Source: Citrus sinensis
Lineage: Eukaryota > Streptophyta > Magnoliopsida > Sapindales > Rutaceae
Length of the DNA stretch: 64,000 bases
Assembly: GCF_022201045.2 (NCBI RefSeq)
Contig: NC_068562.1
Span: 7,918,001-7,982,000, forward strand
Direction: 5' to 3'
Position 1 is the first letter of the stretch. Every line of letters begins with the position of its first letter. The notes under the pieces were generated by a model. The model saw only the letters and a program-made list of their open reading frames with translations, did no database searches and had not been told where the DNA came from. Both the position numbers and the translations under genes were made by a program. Shown here in pieces: positions 9,950 to 20,400 of the stretch.

Positions 9950-12900
9950 ATGAGTCGTCAGAATACTAGGGGTGGCTTTCCAGGAAGATCTCCGCTCCGC
10001 CCCGACGGTTATTATTCTCATCGTAACAGACATGTAACTTTATTCTGTTACCTCCCTCATTTTTTTTTTTTGGGGTTTTTGTTTTTTGATTGAGCAGTGC
10101 ATTTTTTTTTTTTTTGTGTTTATTACTATTTTTTTCATTTATATAATTCTTGGTTTGTATGTTTGATCTAGAAAAATGGGCTCGTGTTTATTTTGGTTTT
10201 CTATTGGCATAGCAAAAAAAAAAAAAAAAGGGGCTGTATATTGTGGGTACTAGTTTGTCCAACTGTAGTAGAAGTCCCAGAGGTCTGCGTGTTCGAATCC
10301 GTCGCTTACATGGGGGGGTGAGGGGACACTGTTGCCATTGTGTTTGACTGTCTTTGGAAATATTTTGTCAACATTTACTTTTGCTAATATCACTTGGGTA
10401 CTTTTGCTAATATCACTTGGGTAATGCCCTGGAAATGCTTATTAAATTTCATTACTGCCAGTTTTATGCTCATTGGCCATAGTTATTAGTCTCTAATTAA
10501 TTTGGAATTTTTGGATTTTTTTTTTTTTTTTTACGGCACATTTGTCTTTTCCTTTTGTATATCCTTGCTCTGTATTTGGATGGATTAAGATAGAGCTTTG
10601 AGCTTACAATTGTAGGTTGGGGGAGCAAGTAAGCCCTTTTCTAATGAGGACAGAATGTCGCAAGGCAGAGGGAAACATCCGCATCATATATCCCATGGCA
10701 GTGGTTCAAAACATTTCAAAGATAAACCCACCTCCAATTTTGTGTACCGGCCTAAAAAAACTTCGCCTGATGTTATTTCCAATTCTCTCGAGGCTGAAGG
10801 GAGTAATACGAAACACCCCGAGTGCTTTGAAGCTCCAGACTCTCTCTATGGAAATTATGATCTTCTTTCATCATCTACTCAGTCCGATTCTAAGAACATG
10901 CATCCAGATGTGAGTAGAATTTCTATTGGACTTGTTTGTTTAGTACAACACTCTGTGTATACGGCTGTGAGTTTACAATTGATAAAAGGGTGTTCTCTAA
11001 ACATATCATTTGGTTGGAAACATGTAGGTTGGAGCAAGCAAGCCTCTCGCCCATGATTGTTTTAGGACTAAGGATAGAACCTCTCAGGGTAGAGGCAAAT
11101 GTTCTCATCATACATTCCCAGGTAGTCGTTCAAACCATTTCAATGATAAACCTACCTCCGATTCTGTGTACCGGCTGGCGACACATTTACCTGTTGTTAT
11201 TCCAAATTCTTTAGGGGCTGATGGCAGTAGTATGAAACAACCTGAGTGCATTGGGGCTTCAGATTCGAAGACACAGTTACCTGATGTTAGTCCAAACTCT
11301 CTGGAGGCTGGTGTCAGTTGTATGAAACAACCTGAGTGCATTGTGGTTTCAGATTTGGTCACTGGAGATGTCAGTCACTCATTTTCTGGTCATTCTGATT
11401 CTAAGAACATGCATCTGGATGAGATTGGAATTCAGATTGGAGAAACTCCAGAAAAGAAAGAAGAAGATGATGCAACTTCAAAACTTAATTTCTCTGGCAA
11501 GTTAAAAGTTGGACACATGCAGGAGTCAGTACCACCTGCCATAGCTGATACGAAAGACCAGGTTTCCCTAGAAGAGGGTCCCAATAATTTTTTGAGCATT
11601 GGAGTTTCAGAGAATTCTGTACAACAGGCAATAGATAAGCCCTTTGATCTTTGTCCGCCCAAGAAAGGAACTGTAATGCTGAATCCTTCCTTACTTGTGA
11701 CTAATAGACAAAAAAGGAATGACTTAAAGCTTTCCATAGTGGGGCAAAGTCAAACTACATTGAAGCCTGGTATGGTATTACTGAAGAAGTATTTATCCAT
11801 CAGTGATCAGGTACCACTCTATTGTCAGTGCTCTCTTGGCTTCTCTCCCGTGATTAGGCTTTCTTTCAACTTGTTTATGTTACTCCGCTCCATCCGTTCT
11901 ATTGAATTTAAATGCATGGTGATGTTTCCTGGCAAATGAGGTGGGATGGGTATAGCACCATAAGCATGGTAAAGGAGGCATGGGTTCAAAACTTTTGTCA
12001 TACTATCTCGCTAATGTCTAAGCACCAACAGAAAAAATAAAAATCACTGTATAATTATCTCTTTCGAGTAAAATTGAGAAAAATTATTACCAAATATTTA
12101 GCCTTTACTACAATTATAATGTCAATTTTATGCTCCACTATTCTTCTTAGGTCAAAATAGTAAAGATATGCCGAGACCTTGGGCTGGGACCTGGAGGTTT
12201 CTACCAACCTGGCTACCGTGATGGCGCCAACCTTTATTTAAAAATGATGTGCCTTGGTAAAAATTGGGACCCTGAGACAAGTCAGTATGGCACTAGCCGG
12301 CCAACAGATGGTGCTGTACCACCAATCATACCGGTTGAATTTCATCAGCTTGTTGGGAAAGCAATCCAAGATTCCCGTGCCCTCATAGAAAAAATATCTA
12401 TGGGGAGAAAAGATATAGAAGCTGAACTTCCTTGTATGTCACCTGATATCTGTATTGCAAATTTTTATTCGGCAACTGGGAAACTCGGCCTCCATCAGGT
12501 TTGTAGTGTGATTCTCTTTTATATTATTTTAACTTATAAACTTTATATGTAATCCTGGAGAAATGGCATTGAACTGACTGGTTCATGAGAAAACTCTGAA
12601 AAATGTCTGCACATGTTATGATGGATTTCAAATAAAATCAATGACTGCTGACATCATCCCTGTCTTCTTGCAATGCAGGATAAAGATGAAAGTCAAGAAA
12701 GTATTGATAAAGGTTTACCTGTTGTGTCCTTCTCAATTGGAGATTCTGCAGAATTTTTATATGGTGATCTGAGGGATGTGGCCAATGCAAAGAAAGTTAT
12801 CCTGGAATCTGGTGATGTTCTAATATTTGGTGGGAAATCTAGAAGAATTTTCCATGGTGTAGAAAAAATTGTCCCAGACACTGGCCCTAAGTCCCTGCTG

Positions 12901-12954
12901 GAAGAAACAAGTATGCGGCGTGGCCGCCTGAATCTTACTTTCAGGCAGTATTAA
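9950..12954 (+). CDS. AlkB-family 2-oxoglutarate/Fe(II) dioxygenase, ALKBH1-like
   Basis: Predicted oxidative demethylase of nucleic acids. Exons: 9950-10033, 10616-10909, 11028-11810, 12151-12498, 12679-12954, all phase 0 with GT-AG introns, giving 594 residues. The catalytic fold lies in the last two exons. It shows NFYSATGKLGLHQD, where His502 and Asp504 form the HxD metal pair, then the distal metal ligand His562 in RRIFHGV, and the 2-oxoglutarate/substrate arginines in RGRLNLTFRQY (Arg586 and Arg592). This arrangement matches ALKBH1 (NYY...LGLHxD...SFSxGxSAxFL). The first ~390 residues are polar, low in structure, and contain a duplicated exon (see findings). Plant ALKBH1-type proteins have been linked to tRNA or mRNA and DNA demethylation; the substrate here is unknown. 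Confidence 0.9.
10255..10330 (+). mobile_element. Possible tRNA-derived SINE fragment in AlkB-like intron 1
   Basis: An exact Pol III B-box-like sequence GTTCGAATCC sits at 10291-10300, preceded by a weak A-box-like stretch about 35 bp upstream and followed by a G-run. No tRNA cloverleaf can be folded, so a SINE or tRNA relic is more likely than a tRNA gene. Confidence 0.4.
10378..10424. repeat. 23-bp tandem duplication in AlkB-like intron 1
   Basis: The unit cttttgctaatatcacttgg (plus 3 nt) occurs twice head to tail with no mismatch. Confidence 0.85.
11935..12020 (+). mobile_element. Possible SINE-like relic in AlkB-like intron 3
   Basis: The stretch with ggtatagcaccataagcatgg followed by catgggttcaaaac resembles a degraded A-box and B-box pair (GGTTCAAAAC near 11981-11990). 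This is suggestive only; no terminal duplication was found. Confidence 0.25.
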
Positions 12955-14020
12955 AGACTTTGTTAATATGCTTGGAGCTGTACTGAGTGATTGTATAGAT
13001 GGCCGTCCTCTGCTCATGTTGTGAATGATAAAATAGGGAGTGGAAAGGCGAAATATGTTTCTTTTTAAGCTAGCAGACTCACACATAAATATATCATATT
13101 TTGCAAGGAAGATAAAATGAATGAAATATCATTTCTGAGTTCTGATTAGAAACAAATTTTCTGTTTTTGTTATACAAAATTTCTCAGCTGATCGATGCCC
13201 TTACCACACATTACCAACAGGTATTATCATCAACTGTACAACTTCAACCCCCGAGGGGTGATCTCATTTCTTGAAAATCAATACAAAGTCAAAGACTTGA
13301 ATAGCTGGTTGTAGCATCCATTTGGAATTTTGGATTCATCTTTTAACTTTCTTGTGCTGCTAATTCTTGCTTTTTATGGAGCTTTAGATCTTTCATAGTT
13401 TTTTTACCACATCTTGGATGATCATTTCCAACCCACTGACCTTTAATGTACTATATCAGCTGACCATCAGCCTGAACACAGTCCTCTGAACAGTATCGTT
13501 TTCAAGGGGCTTTTCGTGGCAGATGATACCGAAATACAAGAGAAGACAAATGATAAAATTACTTGATGACCTATGTCGAGTAATGTCTGCTCTCCAACTA
13601 GGCCATGGTGGGTGGTCTGCCATTGATTGAGAAGGGCTACTTTTGTGTGGGCATTTGGTTAGCTTCAGTTTTTCCAGAAGTGGCCAGCGCTTAAGCCACT
13701 TTTTGGCAACCAAACTTAATCAACAGTCACTTAACCAAAGCTTGTTGGACCGACATAACATTCTTATTTTGTTTTTGCTTAAAGACCAATATAACACAAA
13801 TGCTTATTTTATAAGCAAAACCACTAGATCAACAACTCATCAACCAAGAAAATGCCTGCCAAACTAATCTGTGGAATCCAGGTCACCCATGGTCATTACA
13901 ACATATGAGCACTCTGTGCACGTATAAATACTTATCAGCGAATTACTCTCATGTGTATCCCATTAATTATTAGCATTTTTTGTTTTTTGTTTTGGGGAAA
14001 TAAGCTGATAGCCACCTATG
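12955..14020. other. AlkB-like 3' region and MIR164 upstream region
   Basis: Non-coding DNA with the 3'UTR of the AlkB-like gene followed by the presumed promoter of MIR164. Short open frames on both strands near 13460-13870 resemble nothing I know and have no splice context. I annotate no gene. Confidence 0.5.
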
Positions 14021-14024
14021 CTAC

Positions 14025-14033
14025 TATATATAG
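14025..14033 (+). promoter_or_regulatory. TATA box candidate of MIR164
   Basis: TATATATAG lies about 75 bp upstream of the hairpin base, a sensible distance for a start site near 14055-14065 and a Pol II pri-miRNA. The element is common in AT-rich DNA, so support comes mainly from its position. Confidence 0.45.
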
Positions 14034-14104
14034 TTAATTGAGCCTTTTTGTGCATGCTCGCATATGGCTACAAATCAGAATCCCATGGCAACCGTAAATA
14101 AAAG

Positions 14105-14216
14105 AGGGAGAATGAGCCAAGCTGGAGAAGCAGGGCACATGCTAAATCCATCAGTTGTGAGGATTTTTGGAGTGTTGCATGTGCCCTAGCTCTCCAGCTA
14201 GGACTTTCCCCTTAAA
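14105..14216 (+). ncRNA. MIR164: MIR164 family microRNA precursor
   Basis: The 5' arm carries TGGAGAAGCAGGGCACATGC plus T at 14123-14143. This is the miR164 sequence with the CAU variant seen in some family members. The 3' arm has CATGTGCCCTAGCTCTCCAG plus C at 14178-14198, which pairs with it leaving a three-nucleotide internal mismatch and the expected 2-nt overhangs. The stem continues outward (agctggag with ctccagct), and an inner stem aaatcc (14144-14149) with ggattt (14161-14166) closes the loop. miR164 guides cleavage of NAC transcription factor mRNAs of the CUC/NAC1/ORE1 group in organ boundaries, lateral roots and leaf ageing. The locus lies between the AlkB-like and DUF936 genes as its own unit. 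Confidence 0.93.
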
Positions 14217-14255
14217 AGCACAGGATCGGAGCCCTTCAGCAGGTTCTCGAACTTA

Positions 14256-14268
14256 AAAGAGGTAAGTG
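14256..14268 (+). promoter_or_regulatory. Strong 5' splice site downstream of the MIR164 hairpin
   Basis: AAAAGAG followed by GTAAGTG forms a near-consensus donor with GT at 14262-14263, about 45 bp after the hairpin. This suggests that the pri-miRNA has an intron after the exon carrying the hairpin. In some Arabidopsis MIR genes such a donor promotes processing. Confidence 0.5.
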
Positions 14269-14269
14269 T

Positions 14270-14535
14270 CTTTCTGTCTTTGTACCTCATATTGCAACTT
14301 AAATAATTTTCAAACAACGTATGCTTAAAGATCAATAATTGAATGAATATCAATGTCACACTAGTAGCAAAGTTGGACCTCCAAATCCAACGGCCTCATT
14401 AGTCTCATACACAAATAACTTCATGCATTTTAAATATAAGCTATCTTTAGCAATCAACATCACCTTAAATATTATAAGTTATTCATAAACATTAGATCAA
14501 GAATGATATGATACAACCACAATTCCTGAGGTGGA
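14270..14535. other. Region between MIR164 hairpin and DUF936 stop codon
   Basis: Non-coding, AT-rich. It probably contains the downstream part of the pri-miR164 transcript and the 3'UTR of the convergent DUF936 gene. Confidence 0.4.
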
Positions 14536-16449
14536 TCATACACGATCAGATCGGTTCTCTAGAGCTGAGGCAGCTGAGTCCACATGAAGAAGCAAACAAG
14601 CATAAACCTTTTGCTTCAATCTATCAATGGTCTCCACTATCCCATTATTGTCTGAGCTCAAGTTGCTTCTGAGTTTATCCAACCATCCATTAGCATGCTT
14701 CAGTTGTGATAATGCAAGGGCAATTTGATTATCTGCCTCCAGTAGTCGGCCTGCAGTGTACTTTCCTTTCTTCTCCTGGTTTCCCACACGAAAACCGGTA
14801 TCCAATGCTGCCTCCAAGAATTTCAAAAACCAACTTCTTGTTTCATTTAAGAGGATATCTCTCAGTTCTTTTATTTCCTTTCCACCATCTCCTTTAGCCC
14901 ATTCAAGTTTCTCAGAACCACTTAACTCTACAGAAGACTTTGTAGATTTCATAATGCTCTTACCATGAATTAGACCTGTCTTTTTGCTAAACGTGTCTGT
15001 CTCTTGAGCTGAATGCTGTATCAATGACTGAAATGATTTATCCTTTAATGGGGTTGTAGCATTTGGTTGGTCAATAAGCTGTTGAAGTGTGAAAAACTTG
15101 GTGAGATAGAGGTGAGGGTTCTCTGGTGAGGCAGAGGAGCACAGATCAGCAAACATACTGAAAGAAAGCATAGTAGTTAGAGAACCCATGCTACAAGTAC
15201 CGACTAATGTCATTTATACTGGTATGGCATATTTTGTAATGAAATATGTACTTACCTGAGAGAATGAACTAGAGTTGCAGCTGAAGATGCCTCCTTTTGA
15301 GCTTCTGCAGCAACCAAAGAAGCTAAATTTCCCCTTCTGAGCATTCCCTTGAAATGGATCAAAAACATGGAAGAAAACTAACATGTAACAATATCTTGTT
15401 GAGTCATATAATTTGAAATATATTTATGAGAATATAAACATACCTTTCCTTGCTTCATAAGATTGGCAGGCAAAGAGGACCATGATGTTACCCCAGATGA
15501 ATTGCTTTTATCTCTGCTACTTGACAAACAATTCAAGTTCATATTTTCTTGCTTGCTTGAAATGCGTTTTGAAGCTACGTTCTTGGAGTAAACCATAGTC
15601 TCCTTGGTATCAGATACAACCACCTCTGGCTTTAATGAAGCTGCATCAGGCCGGCTACGCGAAGGAGTCACTGGACGAGCCTGTAATGCTAGCTTCAATC
15701 ATCGTCAGCAAGCTAGTTTATGTTTTCATCCAAAACAGTATCTTTTAATAAATAAAACAATTGTTGAGGTTAATCATGTTTGACTAGAATCATACCTGAC
15801 CTTTAAGCTCTTGCTGCTTTCCTTTCAGTGAACCAAGTTTCTTACCAGCTCCACCATTTTCATTGTCAGTATTAATTCTCACATTATTATTTGAATCCAT
15901 ACCATTTATCTTGGAATTTCCTGTCAAAACACCCTGCATATACCTAGATGAAACAACTGATTTCTCTTCTTTGATGATAATTTTCTGCTTTCTTGGACTC
16001 TCCTCTTTGGCTTCTGACAACTCCTTCAATTTTGAGCCATTAACTCCTTCATGATCAGCTGACATTGGACTCTCTGATGGCTCTAAAATCTGCATCAAGT
16101 CCTTCGGATTCCCAACAAAAGGGTGGCGTCCTGGAACAGGCCTGACACCAGCTAGAATAGGAACCGGTGTTCCAGCTTCAACTCTATCTACATAAAAGAA
16201 CTGCCCAAGTTGCAACTTGTTGTTCAGTATCAGTTCATTGTCTTCCGTTGATAAAGAAACATATGTGGAATGTGAGGAGTCTGATACTTTTATAAAGAAG
16301 CCTTGGTTAGGCCACAGTTCTGATCCTGATAAGGCAGGTACAATGCTGATAACTTGCAGCAGAACTGATCTATATTCGCCGCGAACTTTTACATTAGAGT
16401 TCATACTCTGAAGTAGCTTTAGAAGCACTCCTGGTGTAAGAGATGCCAT
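14536..16449 (-). CDS. DUF936 family protein
   Basis: Plant-specific protein of unknown biochemical role. Exons in reading order: 16449-15796, 15680-15444, 15347-15256, 15157-14536; GT-AG introns and matching phases give 534 residues. I chose the ATG of [18 protein letters not shown] because this start is typical of the family; an in-frame ATG nine codons upstream (16476) is less likely. The conserved N-terminal block continues with [35 protein letters not shown] and [19 protein letters not shown], up to about residue 125. The middle is Ser/Lys-rich and probably disordered. The C-terminal part is helical ([54 protein letters not shown]). A 5'UTR exon probably starts at 16503 after a tttcag acceptor. 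Confidence 0.92.
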
Positions 16450-16503
16450 TTTGTCTCTTCTCTCCTTAATGCACAACTGTCCAGCTCTAGATTTCTTACG
16501 ATC

Positions 16504-17443
16504 CTGAAAGGAAACAGATAAAAATGGCGAAACAAAAGTTCATAGAAATATTGCAAGAGAAAAATTTGAGGGCTTTCTGTGAAGAGAAGAATGGAAAAAT
16601 AACAGCTAGCTTCAGCAAACAAAATGCACAGGCTGGTTGGTAAAGCAATGAATTAAGCTCTATAGCTTTGCATGCCAGGCACGTAACCATCAACCTCTCT
16701 TAGATTGAAAGCGAAGAGACTATGTTTACTCGAGAGAATTTTGTGCCCACCTTTACGGGACATGAAGAGACACATATGCCCAGATATGCCCATGTGTAAG
16801 ATTATTGAAGTTAGAGCATTATTCTTATATTCAAAGGGGTGTTTAAGTCATTGTGATGTGGGTCACTTCCTGGTCGCATTTCCCTTTTAAGTTAGAGGGA
16901 GTGGAGTTTTAAGGAAAGGTGAGAATGTCGAAATGTACCATTCCTGCATTCAAATTGCAATTTCTCACTTGACCAAAATTTTTGCATGTGCCTCATTTAA
17001 AAGAGATAATAGAAAGGATTGTTCTTACGGGTAGAAGGACTTAATTTTGGCTGTTTAGTTTACAATTAATAGGCGGAGATACATTCAAAAAGTAGAAGCT
17101 TAGAATTTTTCCTGTGGACACACTCAACAGAAAATAGAAAGCTTATCTTATACCTTTTGGTATACCCAATCCAGTTTTACATCTGTAGATAGGATTTGAT
17201 TCGAAGCATACCAATTTCACAACATGCCAAATTTCACAAGTTGGACCATGCCATTTAATATCCCATTTTTTAAAGTCCTTGTCAATAGTATCTACATTCA
17301 GTTATATGCTAGCTTATACAATTGCTTTTTCTTTAGATACATATAATTATTAGCATGAGCAAAACTATGGAGATGTTATATATTCATAAGGCTTATATTT
17401 AGGTCATATGATCCATTACACGGTTAGACCAAAAATCAACTAC
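16504..17443. other. DUF936 upstream region and ABCB 3' region
   Basis: No gene is recognisable. It should contain the DUF936 5'UTR intron and promoter and, nearer 17443, the 3'UTR of the ABCB gene transcribed in the same direction. Confidence 0.45.
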
Positions 17444-20400
17444 TCATGAAAATGCATTGGCTTCAGTTTCAGCTCTGACCAAGCTAGCATAAACACCATT
17501 AAGATGGGAAGCTAAGAGCGTCTCATGGCTACCATACTCCACCACTGCACCGTCTCTTACCACAGCAATCATATTGGCTTCTCTGATCGTAGAAAGACGG
17601 TGAGCAACCACAATGGTGGTGGCCCTCTTTGAGACCTTCCTTAGTGCATCTTGAACATGCTTCTCTGATTCCAAGTCCAGTGCGCTGCTTGCTTCATCAA
17701 GTAGCAACACTCTTGATCCCTTTAGAATAGCCCTTGCTATCGCAATCCTTTGTTTCTGGCCACCAGATAATTGGACTCCACTCTCACCAACCTATATCAG
17801 AAATAATTTAATGTTACTCCATAGACTTCAACCGATCAATAAGACCAAGGATTAAAAAAAAAAATTACGCAAAAAGATTATTATGCATACCTGAGTTTCA
17901 TAGCCTTGAGGAAGGCTACTAATGAACTTGTGTATATAAGCTTCTTCTGCAGCCTCTTCTATCTCAGCCCATGAAGCTTTTGGGTTACCAAGCGCAATAT
18001 TGTCTCTTATAGTCCCAGCAAAAAGTGCAGGCTCTTGGCCAACCAAAGCTGTTTGCTTCCTCAGCCACTTGACATTAATCTCCCTCAAATCCACTCCTTC
18101 TATCATTACTTTCCCTTGATTTGGATCATAAAACCTTTGTATTAGCCATATTACAGTTGATTTTCCTGAACCACTTCCTCCTACTAATGCCACCATGCTA
18201 CCACCTTTAACCTTCAAACAGAAATCTTTGAGCACTGTCACCTCAGGCCTGGACGGGTATGTAAATGTTACCATTTTGAGCTCAATTCCCAATGGTTTGG
18301 ATCGTTCGAGTTTCCTACCTTTCACATTATCAATCAATGGTTTGCGTTTAGTGATTTGAAGAACAGCAGGAATTGCCGTTGCTGCCATGGAAGTATCTGG
18401 TGCTAGACCAGCTAGTTGCCCAACAGAAAACGAACTTAGCACAAGAATGAGAAAGATTTTATATACCACGCCAAAGCTTGCATGACCTTCTTTCACAAGG
18501 TAGGCACCAAACCAAAGAGTAAATGTATATGCAACATACATAGCTCCTTGAGAGAAACCAAGTGTTAGGCCTAGTATTTGTGACCTTTTGACTGATTTTT
18601 TCTTAGGCTTTGATAAAGCTTTATCGAAGGAGTTAATTATCTGTTCTTGAGCAGAAAATGTTGTTACTGTTCTTATATTGGAAACTGCACCAGAAGCAAT
18701 GCTGCTAGCTTTGGCGTAGGAACTATTATCAATTTTTGGTCCAACATTTATGATCAAACTCAGGTAGCTGGCTCCAAGAGTGAAAGGTGTGAGAGCAGCA
18801 GCCACAAGTGTTAGTCTCCAATTAAGAACAAGTGATACTCCAAGACCAACAGCGGCTGAGCTTAAACCCATTAACAAGACTGAGAATCGATCACCAAGGA
18901 CTGATCTGAAACTGATACTATCAATTGATAGTCTTGAAACAAGCACTCCTGTGGAATTCTCTTCAAAATCAAACCAACCAGGTTCTTGCTTTAGTATTGA
19001 TCGAAACAAGAGTTCTCTAACTCTCATAGTGAGCTTTGTTCCAGCCCAGCCACAAAAACCTTGCTGGCCAGTCATGAAGATTATACACCCAAAACCAAGG
19101 CCGACCAGTGCTAAAGAGAGGTAGCGAACGTCTCTTCTCAAAGTTGATGCGGTATCATCAAAGTAAACTTGGAGAGCTTGGCCTAAAATCAAAGGAAATA
19201 TTGAGAGAATGGCACCCGCATGCATACCTAAGATGAACCCAAATATAATCATGGCAAACTCAGGTCTCTGTAGTTTCCATATCTCTGAAAGCTGAAACTT
19301 TCTAGGCCTCGGCTTTTGTTGCTCTTCCTCTACCGTTTGGATCTCTGCCTGCATGGACTTGAAGTACTTTGATTTTGAAACTTCATTTGCATACCGTGAT
19401 CTTGATACCTCAATAACTGATTTCTCATAAATGGAAAACTCGATGCCTCTTTTTGCATCCTTTTGTTTTGATTGAGGTTGTGACACTGCTTCAGAAGCAA
19501 GCTTAACAAGATCATGATAGGCTCCGCCTCTCTCCAGTAGTTGACGATGATTACCAATCTCAACAACGGAGCCCTGATCAAGAACAACAATGGTGTTGGC
19601 ATTCTTAACTGTTGCTAACCTATGAGCGATAACAATGGTTGTTCTGCCAACGGAAATTTTGTCAATGGCTTGTTGGACAATGGACTCAGACTCAGAGTCT
19701 AGAGCACTGGTTGGCTCATCTAAGAGAAGGATTCTAGGATCTTTGATCATGGCTCGAGCTAGTGCAATCCGTTGTTTTTGGCCCCCTGACAGTTGAGTTC
19801 CTCTATCCCCCACCTGCTTGCCATTTGAAGTTAAGTTAGACTGATTTTTTTTTTTTTTTTTTTTTGGTGTCAAAATGAATTTCTTGTGTACACAAATGTA
19901 TATTTCACTTGTGTGGATGAGAATGTGCTGTTGTTGCAAACCTGAGTATCATAGCCCAGTGGGAGTTCAGAGATGAAGCTATGGGCACTGGCAGCTTTAC
20001 AAGCAGCAACCGCTTCTTTCATGGTGGCATTCTCCTTACCCATCAGCACATTTTCTAGTATGCTGGTGGCAAAGAGAATTGGTTCCTGGCCAACCATACC
20101 GATTTGCGTTCTTAGCCATTTCACTTGAAGCGACTTCAAATCATGGCCATCCAAAGTAATCAGTCCTGCCAAATTATACAAATCCCTATTTAACAGGTAC
20201 GCACACTATATGAGACTCGAATCCAAGACCTATTTAACAGGTACACACACTATATGAGACTCGAACCCAAGACCTATTTAACAGGTAGGCACACTATATG
20301 AGACTCGAACCCAAGACCTAACCACTGGAGTTAAGCATCGGTCTACTAAAGTTAAACCAATGCATTAAGAAGACAAGAATCTTTACCTTTAGTAGGATCA

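Noticed and set aside
10261-10330. A tRNA gene, because of the exact B-box
   Set aside because: No acceptor stem, anticodon arm or consistent cloverleaf can be formed around it.
13456-13867. Open frames on both strands downstream of the AlkB-like gene
   Set aside because: They overlap each other on opposite strands and show no protein-family features.
17444-17791. A possible one-base frameshift in the second ABC signature of the ABCB gene
   Set aside because: On re-reading the plus-strand bases across 17755-17770 the codons give [14 protein letters not shown] without an extra base; exon 17791-17444 is 116 whole codons.
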